Source of the DNA: Corynebacterium sp. P4-C1
GTDB taxonomy: Bacteria; Actinomycetota; Actinomycetes; Mycobacteriales; Mycobacteriaceae
Direction: 5' to 3'
Assembly (NCBI RefSeq): GCF_030503595.1
Contig: NZ_CP129966.1
Location: forward strand, 682,001-746,000
DNA length: 64,000 nt
In this document: piece after piece, positions 32,239 to 40,453 of the stretch
Layout of the letters: each line of letters starts with the position of its first letter
Numbering within the stretch: position 1 is the first letter of the stretch
Notes under the pieces: generated by a model
The model's input: only the letters and a program-made list of their open reading frames with translations
What the model was told of the DNA's origin: nothing
Database searches by the model: none
Made by a program: the position numbers and the translations under genes

Positions 32239-33381
32239 TCACAGCTTTGCGACGTCCCGCGCCCTCCCGATCACCTCCGGCAGCCTCGCGAGGAGGAACT
32301 GCACATCCTCGTCCGTCGTCGTGCGCCCCAGGGTGAAACGGAGGGCGCCGTCGACGTGCTCGTCGGGAAGCCCCATCGCCTCAAGCACGTGGCTGCGCTG
32401 GTTCACGCCGTTGTTGCACGCGGATCCGGTGGACGCCTCGATGCCCATGCTGTCGAGCAGCATGATCATCGCGTCGCCGTTCGCCCCCGGGAACATCAGG
32501 TGCGCGTGTCCGGGCAGCGTGGGAACTCCGTGTTCCAGCACTGTCGCACGCGCATCCGGAATGGTGCGCAAGACCTCTGCGACGAGACGGTCGCGCAGCG
32601 TCACTAAGCGCGCACGTTCCGTCTCCATGTCGGCAACGGCTTCTTTCAGCGCCGCGGCAGTCGCTACTGCGGTGGCGACATCCACGGTCCCCGGCCGGAT
32701 TCCGCGCTGCTGTCCCCCGCCGGTGAGCACGGCGGCCGGCGCTGGGGAACGCTTCGCCAGCAGGATTCCCGCGCCGCGCGGTCCGCCGAATTTATGGGCG
32801 GAGGCCGCCAGTGTCGTCGCGCCGAGCGCATGGAAATCTACCGGCAGGTGCCCCACCACCTGCACCGCGTCAACGTGGACGGGTGTGCCGGCGGCGTCCG
32901 CGCGCCGGACAACTTCGTCGACGGGCTGGACCGCACCGGTCTCGTTGTTGGCCCACATGCAGGTCGCCACTGCTGCCGGCTGGTCGAGGATGTCCGTCAC
33001 GCGGACGACGCCGTCTCCTCCCACGGGCAGCATGTCCACCTGTGCCCCGTGCTGTTCCAAATCCGCGACGGTCTCGCGAACCGCCGGGTGCTCGATCGGC
33101 GTGGCGACGATGCGCGCGCCCGGCTCGCCGGCGAAACCGCGCAGCGAGAGGTTGTCGGCCTCGGTCCCGGAGGCGGTGAAGATCACCTCGACAGGATCGG
33201 CACCGAGAAGCTCCGCGACCGTCTCACGCGCCTGAGCCACAGCGGCGTTGGCGGCGCGCCCGGATGCGTACTGGCCTCCCGGGTTGAGCAGATGGGCGTG
33301 CTCGGCCCACGCGTCGACGGCCACTTGCCGCATAGGCGTGGTGGCCGCGTGGTCGAAATAGCGGGTCCCGCTCACCGTCAC
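32239..33381 (-). CDS. Cysteine desulfurase (NifS/IscS-like)
   Basis: A 380-residue PLP enzyme that removes sulfur from cysteine as a persulfide for Fe-S clusters and tRNA thiolation. The PLP lysine lies in SAHKFGGPRG (Lys197) and the catalytic cysteine in GSACNNGV (Cys322) on a mobile loop. The N-terminal YFDHAATTPMR and HVDAVQ motifs fit class V aminotransferases. The GTG start overlaps the etfA stop (GTGA), making it the third gene of etfB-etfA-desulfurase. The likely client nearby is MnmA (24646-25812), as in mycobacteria; NadA is another candidate. Confidence 0.95.
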   Translation of the reverse strand: MTVSGTRYFDHAATTPMRQVAVDAWAEHAHLLNPGGQYASGRAANAAVAQARETVAELLGADPVEVIFTASGTEADNLSLRGFAGEPGARIVATPIEHPAVRETVADLEQHGAQVDMLPVGGDGVVRVTDILDQPAAVATCMWANNETGAVQPVDEVVRRADAAGTPVHVDAVQVVGHLPVDFHALGATTLAASAHKFGGPRGAGILLAKRSPAPAAVLTGGGQQRGIRPGTVDVATAVATAAALKEAVADMETERARLVTLRDRLVAEVLRTIPDARATVLEHGVPTLPGHAHLMFPGANGDAMIMLLDSMGIEASTGSACNNGVNQRSHVLEAMGLPDEHVDGALRFTLGRTTTDEDVQFLLARLPEVIGRARDVAKL

Positions 33382-34325
33382 CGGTTCTTGAGCGCCTTGA
33401 TCAGCTCCGGCACGAATTCCTCGATATCGGCCACCACACCGATGTCGGCGATAGAGAAGATCGGCTCGTCGCGGTCCTGGTTAACGGCGACGATGGTGCC
33501 AGACGTCTGCATACCGGAGATGTGCTGGATCGCACCCGAGATTCCCAGAGCGATGTACAGATCCGGCGAGACGGTCGCGCCTGTCTGGCCGACCTGGGTC
33601 TCAGGATCCGCGTAGCCCAAGTCGACGATGTCGCGGGTGGAACCGGTGGCGGCGCCGAGGACATCGGCGAGCTGCTCCACATATTCCTTGTAGCCGTCCG
33701 CCGAACCGACGCCGCGGCCGCCGGAGACGACGGTGGACGCCTGGGTCAGCTCCGGCCGGTCGGCGCGCACCTTCGGGGTGAACGAGGTGACGTGCACGTC
33801 GCGGTCGGTCGCCGCCGGCAGCGGCATCGGAGCGATCTCCCCGGCCGCCTCCTGCGGCTCGGCTTTCACAGACCCGGGGCGCAGAGTGTAGATCGGGCAC
33901 TCGCCGCCGGCGATCGCGGTCGTGGTGTAGCTGCCGCCGAAAATCTCGTGGTGGGCGGCACGGTTGTCCTCGATGCCCACGACATTCGCCAGCACACCAG
34001 AGCCGAGGCGCGCGGCGAGGCGGCCGGCGATCTCGTTGCCGGTCACGGTCGCGGCGATCACGATCGGCGCCGGGTTCGCGGCACCGAGGGCCTGCAGGGC
34101 GTCGACCTCCGGGAGGATGAGACGCTCGCCGTAGTCCTCGGCGGACGCGTCGATCACCTGGGCGGCACCCAACGTCGCCAACGACGGTGCGAGCGCCTCA
34201 GCGTCGCCAGGCTTGCCGACGACCACCGCCGAGACCACTCCCAACCCGCGCGCCGCGGTGATCAGCTCTCCGGTAATCGGGCTCAGTTCAGAGCCGGTGT
34301 GTTCTGCCAGTACGTAGACGTGCAT
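33378..34325 (-). CDS. etfA: Electron transfer flavoprotein subunit alpha
   Basis: A 315-residue FAD-binding ETF subunit that accepts electrons from acyl-CoA dehydrogenases. The C-terminal FAD domain shows VVSGGRGVGS, QVGQTGATVSPDLYIALGIS and SGAIQHISGMQTS, followed by IVAVNQDRDEPIFSIADIGV. The length is typical. AAGGAG lies about 10 nt before the ATG, 14 nt after the etfB stop. The downstream desulfurase gene overlaps its stop codon. Confidence 0.97.
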   Translation of the reverse strand: MHVYVLAEHTGSELSPITGELITAARGLGVVSAVVVGKPGDAEALAPSLATLGAAQVIDASAEDYGERLILPEVDALQALGAANPAPIVIAATVTGNEIAGRLAARLGSGVLANVVGIEDNRAAHHEIFGGSYTTTAIAGGECPIYTLRPGSVKAEPQEAAGEIAPMPLPAATDRDVHVTSFTPKVRADRPELTQASTVVSGGRGVGSADGYKEYVEQLADVLGAATGSTRDIVDLGYADPETQVGQTGATVSPDLYIALGISGAIQHISGMQTSGTIVAVNQDRDEPIFSIADIGVVADIEEFVPELIKALKNR

Positions 34326-34339
34326 TGTGGTGCGGCTCC

Positions 34340-35167
34340 TTAGTTGTTCGGGTTGCTCAAATTGTTCGGATTGTTCTGGTTGTCCAGAAGATTGCGGGCG
34401 GCCAACTGCTCGACGACCTGCGCCGCGATGTCGTCGGCGGGGCCTTCAAGCAATTCGCCGGCGGTGCGCGGCGGCACTTCGGTGGCGCTGGTGACGGACG
34501 TCGCGGAATTGCCCAGGCCGACCTGGCCGGCGTCGACGCCGATATCGGCGATGGTCAAGCGCGTGATCTCGTGCTTCTTGGCTGCCTTCATGCCCTTGAA
34601 ATTCGGGAAGCGCGGCTTATCGGACTGCTCGGTCACCGCGACGACAGCAGGCAGCGGCGCGGCGATCTCCCACGTGCCGCGCTCGTCCTCGCGGGTGGCC
34701 AGCACTTCGCCGCCCTCGATGCGCAGGTTGTGCGCCTGGGTCACAGCGGGCACCTGACGGTACTCGGCCAGCAGGCCGGCGACCGCACCGGTGCCGCCGT
34801 CGGAGGACTGGTTTCCGGCGACGACCAGCGCCAGGTCGTCGATGGTGTTCAGCACATTGTGGAGGGCCCACGCGGTGGAGATGGCGTCGGAGCCGGCGAG
34901 GGAGTCGTCGATAAGCGAAATAGCGTCGTCGGCACCCATCGCGAGGGCCTTGCGCAGCGCTTCCTCGCAGCCTTCCGGCCCCATCGTCACCGCAACGACG
35001 CGGTAGTCGCCGGCGTCGCGCAGACGCAGCGCGGCCTCGACGGCGTACTCGTTGATCTCGTCGATGACGTTGTCGGCGTTCGCGCGGTCAAGAGTGTTGT
35101 CCGCCTCGAGCGACTTGGTCGACCACGTGTCCGGCACGTTCTTCACCAGCACAGCAATGGTGGGCAT
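34340..35167 (-). CDS. etfB: Electron transfer flavoprotein subunit beta
   Basis: A 275-residue AMP-binding ETF subunit that pairs with EtfA. Signature features include a start MPTIAVLVKNVPDTWSTKSL, VDEINEYAVEAALRL-like central sequence and AGNQSSDGGTGAVAGLLAE. The C-terminus ends in an asparagine-rich tail (NQNNPNNLSNPNN) encoded by short imperfect DNA repeats, absent from the usual family length. ATG 35167 has GGAAGG about 9 nt upstream. Its promoter (TAGGCT, 35206-35211) lies at the very end of the upstream gene. It carries one exact 11-mer word (34906-34916). Confidence 0.96.
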   Translation of the reverse strand: MPTIAVLVKNVPDTWSTKSLEADNTLDRANADNVIDEINEYAVEAALRLRDAGDYRVVAVTMGPEGCEEALRKALAMGADDAISLIDDSLAGSDAISTAWALHNVLNTIDDLALVVAGNQSSDGGTGAVAGLLAEYRQVPAVTQAHNLRIEGGEVLATREDERGTWEIAAPLPAVVAVTEQSDKPRFPNFKGMKAAKKHEITRLTIADIGVDAGQVGLGNSATSVTSATEVPPRTAGELLEGPADDIAAQVVEQLAARNLLDNQNNPNNLSNPNN

Positions 35168-35205
35168 GAATGTTTCACCTTCCATCTGTCAGATTCGCTC
35201 ACACG

Positions 35206-35211
35206 AGCCTA
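35206..35211 (-). promoter_or_regulatory. Putative -10 box (TAGGCT) for the etfBA-desulfurase operon
   Basis: TAGGCT lies 38 nt before the etfB ATG, giving a leader that includes the ribosome-binding site GGAAGG. It is one of the few leadered promoters in the window. Confidence 0.35.
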
Positions 35212-36513
35212 GCGCACGCGCGCGCCGCAAATGAACGCTGTCGCATGGTCCCCGATCCGCGCGATCACGACAGCCATCGGCCGGTCGCCTTTGAGCTTCA
35301 GCTTGCCGCGCAGCTGGTCGGGGTCCACATCGACACCGCGCACGAGGATCTCCGCCGACCCCGCCCCGTGCGCCTGGAGTGCGGGCCGCAGCTTCTTCAA
35401 CGGCACCGCCTCGATGAATGGAAATCCGGAGTACCCGTCCGGTACGGCATCGCCGGTGAGGAACGCGATGTGCGGGTCCAGCATCGCAAGGCTGTGCCGC
35501 GCGGCCCACTGCTGGACGAGCCCCGCGCGGATCACCGCGCCGTCGGGCTCAACGATGAAGCCTCGCGGCTTATCGACGTCCACCCCTTCCCCCTCATTCC
35601 TCACCCTCTCCGTGAAGCTGTCGCGGATGACCACTGCTTCCCGCGTGTGGCCTGCCTCCGCGAGATCCGGTGTGTACAGGCACGCCTCTTTGACTCCCCC
35701 GTTGACGCTGACCACGCTCACCAGGCCGTGCCAGTCCGAGTAGTCGATTCCCGGCGCGCATTTGACCGCCATCGCCGCGCCGGGAAAAGCGTCGAGCAGG
35801 TCCGGAAGCGGCGGGATGAGCTTCGCCGGGTCCGTGATGCGCCGCCCGTCCGCGCGGCGGGCCGGGTCCGCCACGATGACGCGTCCCGGGCGAGAGCCGG
35901 TTCCCGAGCACGCACGAATCCGCGGTCCGGGACTGCTCGCGGTTGTGGTCACCGGCACCAGTGCGTCGGCTTGAGCGACCCACGCCCGGCCTGCGCCCGC
36001 AGCCCCAGCCTCGGCCGCAGCCGAACGCAGATTCTCCCGCGCCATGAGGAGCCGGGAATAGTCCAAGTCCGTGCCCAGCCAATCGAGCCCCGCAGAGATC
36101 ACCGCAGGTGCTTCCGTACCGATGGAGCACGTCACGTCGTGAACTAACGATGCCCCTGCCGCGGCGATGCGCTCCGCGCGCACCATCGACACTCGGAGCG
36201 GTGTGGCCTGCTGGGCGGAATCGCTGTCGGCGAGCCACTCGGAGGCTGAAACCGTGGCACACTGCGGAGCAGAATTTGGGGCAGAACCTGCAACGTCGCC
36301 GGCCGCGGGGACGGCGAGTTTCGGGGCCAGCACCTTCCGCGCCTGCAGCAGCTCCATCACGACGCGGGCGTTGCCGCCGAAGCGCTTGGACAGCGCAGTG
36401 CGGTCGGCGATGGCGGACTTCTTCGTCAGCGCCACCTCACCGGAAGCGGCCACGCGGGCAATGTCGGCGCGGTGGGCGGCGAGAAACCGCACCTCGTCGG
36501 GGCTAAAGCTCAA
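35209..36513 (-). CDS. THUMP-like domain class I SAM methyltransferase
   Basis: A 434-residue protein. The central Rossmann region has VHDVTCSIGTEAPAV (motif I-like), GTDLDYSRLLMARENL, and VIVADPARRADGRRI, which replaces the NPPY motif of nucleic-acid methyltransferases. The C-terminal 90 residues look like the THUMP-like domain found in this actinobacterial family. The substrate is unknown, possibly RNA. The likely start is TTG at 36513, inside the end of the NUDIX gene, with GGGGAAG 5-6 nt upstream. It is third in an ABC-ATPase / NUDIX / methyltransferase operon. One exact 11-mer word (35568-35578) reads Val-Asp-Lys. Confidence 0.82.
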   Translation of the reverse strand: MSFSPDEVRFLAAHRADIARVAASGEVALTKKSAIADRTALSKRFGGNARVVMELLQARKVLAPKLAVPAAGDVAGSAPNSAPQCATVSASEWLADSDSAQQATPLRVSMVRAERIAAAGASLVHDVTCSIGTEAPAVISAGLDWLGTDLDYSRLLMARENLRSAAAEAGAAGAGRAWVAQADALVPVTTTASSPGPRIRACSGTGSRPGRVIVADPARRADGRRITDPAKLIPPLPDLLDAFPGAAMAVKCAPGIDYSDWHGLVSVVSVNGGVKEACLYTPDLAEAGHTREAVVIRDSFTERVRNEGEGVDVDKPRGFIVEPDGAVIRAGLVQQWAARHSLAMLDPHIAFLTGDAVPDGYSGFPFIEAVPLKKLRPALQAHGAGSAEILVRGVDVDPDQLRGKLKLKGDRPMAVVIARIGDHATAFICGARVR

Positions 36514-37330
36514 ATTTCTTCCCCATCCGGTTCACAGGGTTGGACTCGAAGAGTTCGCGGTAACGGGGAATGTCGACGGGGTCGCCGACGACGGCCTCAA
36601 TGGGCAGACCTTTGACATGCTCCATGATCTCAGCGACGGAGGAGAATTCGGAGATGTCGTAGAGCTGCGCCCACGTGGAGGGGGCGAAACGGACGAGGCC
36701 TTGGCGCCAGCCGTCGAGAAGCAGGCTCGGCGGGAACCAGTTCGCGTCGCTGGCCTCGCCGGTGGTGACATCGGGTTCTTGCCCGGCGGGCAACTCGGCG
36801 ATGAATGTGAAGGTGTCGAACCAATTGCCCTTCTCGGACTTGCCCACCCAGCGGCCGGAAGGTTTGAGCAAAGTCGCGTCGACATCGAGCCCGGTTTCTT
36901 CGAGCAGCTCGGTGAACGACAGTTCGTGGCTTTCAAGCCGTTTGCGGACCCGGTGGAAGGGGCGGGCGTCGCGGAGGAGGGCGCCGGTGTCGTCGACAAG
37001 CAAAAGAGTGCCGGTTTCCTCGAAGAGTTCGCGCACGGCGGCGAACATGAGCGCGTGGGCCTGCCGCGGCTTCATGTCGAGCTGTTTGGCAAGGTCGGAC
37101 ACCGACCGCCCGGACCACAGCTCCTTCGCTTCGTCCTTGCTCGGCGGAAAATCACGGATGTCCACGCCGCCGCCCGGGAACACGGTCATCCCCGGGTAAT
37201 TGCGCATCGTGAGCACGCGCTCCTGCATCCACACCTCGAGCCCGTGGGCGCCGTCGCGCACGAGGATCACGGTCGCCGCGAGTCGGCCGTAGTTGATCCC
37301 CAGCATGTCCTCTTCGTCGCGCGTGGACAT
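36503..37330 (-). CDS. NUDIX hydrolase with split Nudix box (NUDT19-like)
   Basis: A 275-residue NUDIX hydrolase. The Nudix box is interrupted: TVFPGGGVD (about residue 50) is separated by about 35 residues from AVRELFEETGTLL (about 98). Such an insertion is known from NUDT19-type CoA-diphosphatases, so acyl-CoA or CoA hydrolysis is a family-based guess. ATG 37330 is used because GGGAGG lies 6 nt ahead; an ATG 6 nt upstream would overlap that site. It ends inside the start region of the THUMP-like methyltransferase gene (11-nt overlap). Confidence 0.85.
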   Translation of the reverse strand: MSTRDEEDMLGINYGRLAATVILVRDGAHGLEVWMQERVLTMRNYPGMTVFPGGGVDIRDFPPSKDEAKELWSGRSVSDLAKQLDMKPRQAHALMFAAVRELFEETGTLLLVDDTGALLRDARPFHRVRKRLESHELSFTELLEETGLDVDATLLKPSGRWVGKSEKGNWFDTFTFIAELPAGQEPDVTTGEASDANWFPPSLLLDGWRQGLVRFAPSTWAQLYDISEFSSVAEIMEHVKGLPIEAVVGDPVDIPRYRELFESNPVNRMGKKFEL

Positions 37331-37348
37331 ATGCATCCTCCCGTCCGC

Positions 37349-38200
37349 TTATCGACGGTGCGTCCCGCCCCGACGCTCCCTCCGCGCGAAGTAGCGGCCC
37401 TCTTCCTTCGTCAGCTTGATCGGCTGGTGGTACGCCTTCGTCAGGTTCTCGCTGGTGAGCACGTCGTCGATGAGGCCTTGGGCGACGATCTCGCCTTCGT
37501 CGAGAAGCAGTGCGTGAGTGAAACCGAACGGGATTTCCTCCACGTGGTGCGTGATCATCACGATCGCGGGGGCATCCGGGTCGAGCGCGAGATCCCCCAG
37601 ATAGGCGACGAGGTCCTCGCGGCCACCCAAGTCCAGGCCCGCGCCTGGCTCGTCCATGATGAGCAGCTCCGGGTTGACCATGATCGCGCGGGCGATGAGC
37701 ACGCGCTTCTTCTCGCCGTCCGACAGGGTGCCCCAGCGACGGCCCAGCAGATGGAACGCACCGACCTGGTCGAGGGCATCGTGCACCTGCTCGTAGTCCT
37801 GCTCCTCGTACTCCTCACGCCAGCGTCCCACGACGGCGTAACCGCCGGAAAGAACAAGGTCCTCGACGCGCTCGTCCACCGGCACGCGTTCCGCGAGCGC
37901 CGAACTGGTCATGCCGATCACCGCGCGCAGATCGCGCATGTCGGTCTTGCCGATCTGCTCGCCCAGCAGGAATGCCGTGCCTTCCGACGGAAATTCCTGC
38001 GCCGCGGCCATCCTGATCAGGGAGGTCTTGCCGGCACCGTTCGGGCCGATGACGACCCAGCGCTCGTCGAGCTCCACCTGCCAGTCGATGGGGCCAACCA
38101 GCGATTTTCCGCCACGCCGGAATTCCACGCCGCGGAAGTCGATCAGCAAATCGGGATTTGTCGGTTCAATTTCGGGAGTTCGGTCAGTCACGCTTCCCAT
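37349..38200 (-). CDS. Stand-alone ABC ATPase (ModF-like)
   Basis: A 283-residue ABC-type ATPase. It has Walker A GPNGAGKTS (about residue 51), signature TLSDGEKKRVLIA (about 158), Walker B LLIMDEPGAGLDLG (about 180) and switch His in MITHHVEE. No permease gene is adjacent, so it may be a soluble regulator-type ATPase or serve a distant transporter. The start is uncertain (ATG 38200 or the GTG three codons later, which has GGGAAG ahead). The stop TAA is formed by an exact copy of the 11-mer word (37347-37357). It is divergent from glgE and heads the operon with the NUDIX and methyltransferase genes. Confidence 0.88.
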   Translation of the reverse strand: MGSVTDRTPEIEPTNPDLLIDFRGVEFRRGGKSLVGPIDWQVELDERWVVIGPNGAGKTSLIRMAAAQEFPSEGTAFLLGEQIGKTDMRDLRAVIGMTSSALAERVPVDERVEDLVLSGGYAVVGRWREEYEEQDYEQVHDALDQVGAFHLLGRRWGTLSDGEKKRVLIARAIMVNPELLIMDEPGAGLDLGGREDLVAYLGDLALDPDAPAIVMITHHVEEIPFGFTHALLLDEGEIVAQGLIDDVLTSENLTKAYHQPIKLTKEEGRYFARRERRGGTHRR

Positions 38201-38336
38201 TGTGGCGCATTTTGCTTCCCGACGGCCGACTGACATGGCCAATGGCTCCCCCGTTCCTTCGCTACTCTGGGTGCCAGAAGGTGCGCCCGCGCGCCCCTGT
38301 GCCCCCATTTACGTCAATTGGACGAGGTGAATCGAC

Positions 38337-40373
38337 GTGAGCCCTGTGATCGGCCGACTTGGAATCGACGATGTCCGCCCCCGCACCACAGACGGTGCCC
38401 TGCCCACGAAAGCCGTCGTCGGCGAGGTAGTGCCGATCTCCGCCCTGGTGTGGCGCGAAGGCCACGACGCGATCGCCGCGACCGTGGTGGTGACCTCCCC
38501 GGACGGCAGCGAATACACCGTCGCCATGACTCCGGAGACCGACCGCCCCGATTACTGCAACGCCGTGTTCACCCCCGACGCGCCCGGCCTGTGGCGCTTC
38601 CGCGTCGAGGCCTGGTCCGACCCGATGGCTACCTGGCGCAACGCCGTGACCAAGAAGACTGCCGCCGGCCAATCCGCCGCCGAGCTCGCCAACGATCTCA
38701 CCCACGGCGCCGAACTGCTGCGCCGCGCGGCGGCCGAAGCCGGAGCCCACGCCGCCGGCACCAGCCAGCTCGTGGATGCCGCCGACGCCCTCGAGTCCGA
38801 CGCTCCCCTCCGCGAGCGCATCGCCCCCGCCCTCGAACCCGAGGTCGCCGCCGTTCTCGCCGGCCGGCCGGTCCGCGACCTCGTCACCGAGGGCCCCGAG
38901 TGCCAGATCCTCGTCGAACGCAAAAAGGCCCTGTTCAGCTCCTGGTACGAGCTGTTCCCGCGCTCCACCGGCGGCTGGGACGCCGACGGCCATCCCGTCC
39001 ACGGCACCTTCGCCACCACCGCCGAGGCGTTGCCACGCGTCGCCGCGATGGGTTTCGACACCGTCTACTTCCCACCCATCCACCCCATCGGCACCGTCAA
39101 CCGCAAGGGCCCGAACAACACCCTCGTCGCCGAGGACGGCGATGTCGGCTCCCCGTGGGCCATCGGCTCCAAAGACGGCGGCCACGACGCCATCCACCCG
39201 GAGCTGGGCACCAAGAAAGACCTGGAGAAGCTGCTCGCCCGCGCCGAGGAACTCGGCCTCGAAGTCGCCCTCGACTTCGCTCTCCAGGCCGCCCCGGACC
39301 ACCCGTGGGCCAAAGACCACCCGGAGTTCTTCACCGTGCTCGCCGACGGCACCATCGCGTACGCCGAGAACCCGCCGAAGAAGTACCAGGACATCTACCC
39401 CATCAACTTCGACAACAACGCCGACGGTATCTACCAGGAGATCTACCGCGCACTCATGGTCTGGGTCGAACTGGGCATCACGACCTTCCGCGTGGACAAC
39501 CCACACACCAAGCCCGTCGATTTCTGGCACTGGATTATCAACAAGGTGCACGAGACACACCCCGACGTGATCTTCCTCGCCGAAGCGTTTACCCGCCCGC
39601 CGCGCCTGCTGGGACTGGCGAAGGCCGGGTTCACGCAGTCGTACACCTACTTCCCGTGGAAGACCACGAAGAAGGAGCTCACCGGCTTCGCCCAGGACTG
39701 CGTCCGCTTCGCCGATATCTCGCGCCCGTCGTTCTGGGCCAACACCCCGGACATCCTCCACGCGTTCCTCCAGACAGGCAACCGCGCCGCCTTCGCGATC
39801 CGCGCGACACTCGCCGCCACGCTGAGCCCGCTGTGGGGCATGTACTCCGGCTTCGAGCTCTACGAGCACGAGCCCGTCGCCCCCGGCAGCGAGGAGTACC
39901 TCAACTCCGAGAAATACGAGCTGCGCCCCCGCGACTTCCAGGCAGCTCTGGAGCGCGGCGACTCACTCGAGCCGTACATCACGCTGCTCAACACGGTCCG
40001 TCGCGAGCACCCGGCATTTCAGCAGCTGCGCAACCTGCACTTCCACGACGCGGACAACGACAACATCCTCGTCTTCTCCAAATTCGATGCCGGCACCGGC
40101 GACAGCGTCCTCGTCGTCGTCAATCTCGACCCGATCTACACGCAGGAAGCGACCGTTACGCTCAACATGGACGCCCTCGGTCTCGCGCCCGGCGCGACAT
40201 TCCCCGTCCACGACGAGATCTCCGGCGCCGACTACGACTGGTCCATGCGCAATTACGTCCGTTTGAGCCCCGTGGAAAACGTCGCGCACATCTTCCGCCT
40301 TCCGCCTATCGACGGACCCACCCGCACCCGCCTCGCCTTCCGCCACATCACCGACGAGGATTACCGCCCGTAA
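38337..40373 (+). CDS. glgE: Alpha-1,4-glucan:maltose-1-phosphate maltosyltransferase GlgE
   Basis: GlgE (GH13_3) extends alpha-glucans with maltosyl units from maltose-1-phosphate. The 678-residue protein has the N-terminal beta-sandwich (VRPRTTDGALPTKAVVGEVV), a helical insert, and the barrel with YFPPIHPIG, nucleophile Asp in FRVDNPHTKP (about residue 388), and acid/base Glu in FLAEAFTRPP (about 417). The start is GTG at 38337 with GAGGTG 6 nt upstream. glgB follows 80 bp downstream, giving a GlgE-pathway pair; treS, pep2 and glgM-type genes are not in the window. Confidence 0.96.
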   Translation: MSPVIGRLGIDDVRPRTTDGALPTKAVVGEVVPISALVWREGHDAIAATVVVTSPDGSEYTVAMTPETDRPDYCNAVFTPDAPGLWRFRVEAWSDPMATWRNAVTKKTAAGQSAAELANDLTHGAELLRRAAAEAGAHAAGTSQLVDAADALESDAPLRERIAPALEPEVAAVLAGRPVRDLVTEGPECQILVERKKALFSSWYELFPRSTGGWDADGHPVHGTFATTAEALPRVAAMGFDTVYFPPIHPIGTVNRKGPNNTLVAEDGDVGSPWAIGSKDGGHDAIHPELGTKKDLEKLLARAEELGLEVALDFALQAAPDHPWAKDHPEFFTVLADGTIAYAENPPKKYQDIYPINFDNNADGIYQEIYRALMVWVELGITTFRVDNPHTKPVDFWHWIINKVHETHPDVIFLAEAFTRPPRLLGLAKAGFTQSYTYFPWKTTKKELTGFAQDCVRFADISRPSFWANTPDILHAFLQTGNRAAFAIRATLAATLSPLWGMYSGFELYEHEPVAPGSEEYLNSEKYELRPRDFQAALERGDSLEPYITLLNTVRREHPAFQQLRNLHFHDADNDNILVFSKFDAGTGDSVLVVVNLDPIYTQEATVTLNMDALGLAPGATFPVHDEISGADYDWSMRNYVRLSPVENVAHIFRLPPIDGPTRTRLAFRHITDEDYRP

Positions 40374-40453
40374 GATGGCGCTTCGTACCACCGTTCACCC
40401 GACCTCACACTGATCCCAGACCGACCAACCGAATTCGAATTCAAAGGAACACC

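Noticed and set aside
38318..40453. A second very long open frame runs on the + strand through the whole of glgE in frame with glgB
   Set aside because: It encodes Arg/Pro-rich sequence without any domain, and its openness follows from the high third-position G+C of glgE. Only the part from 40454 (GlgB) shows conserved motifs.
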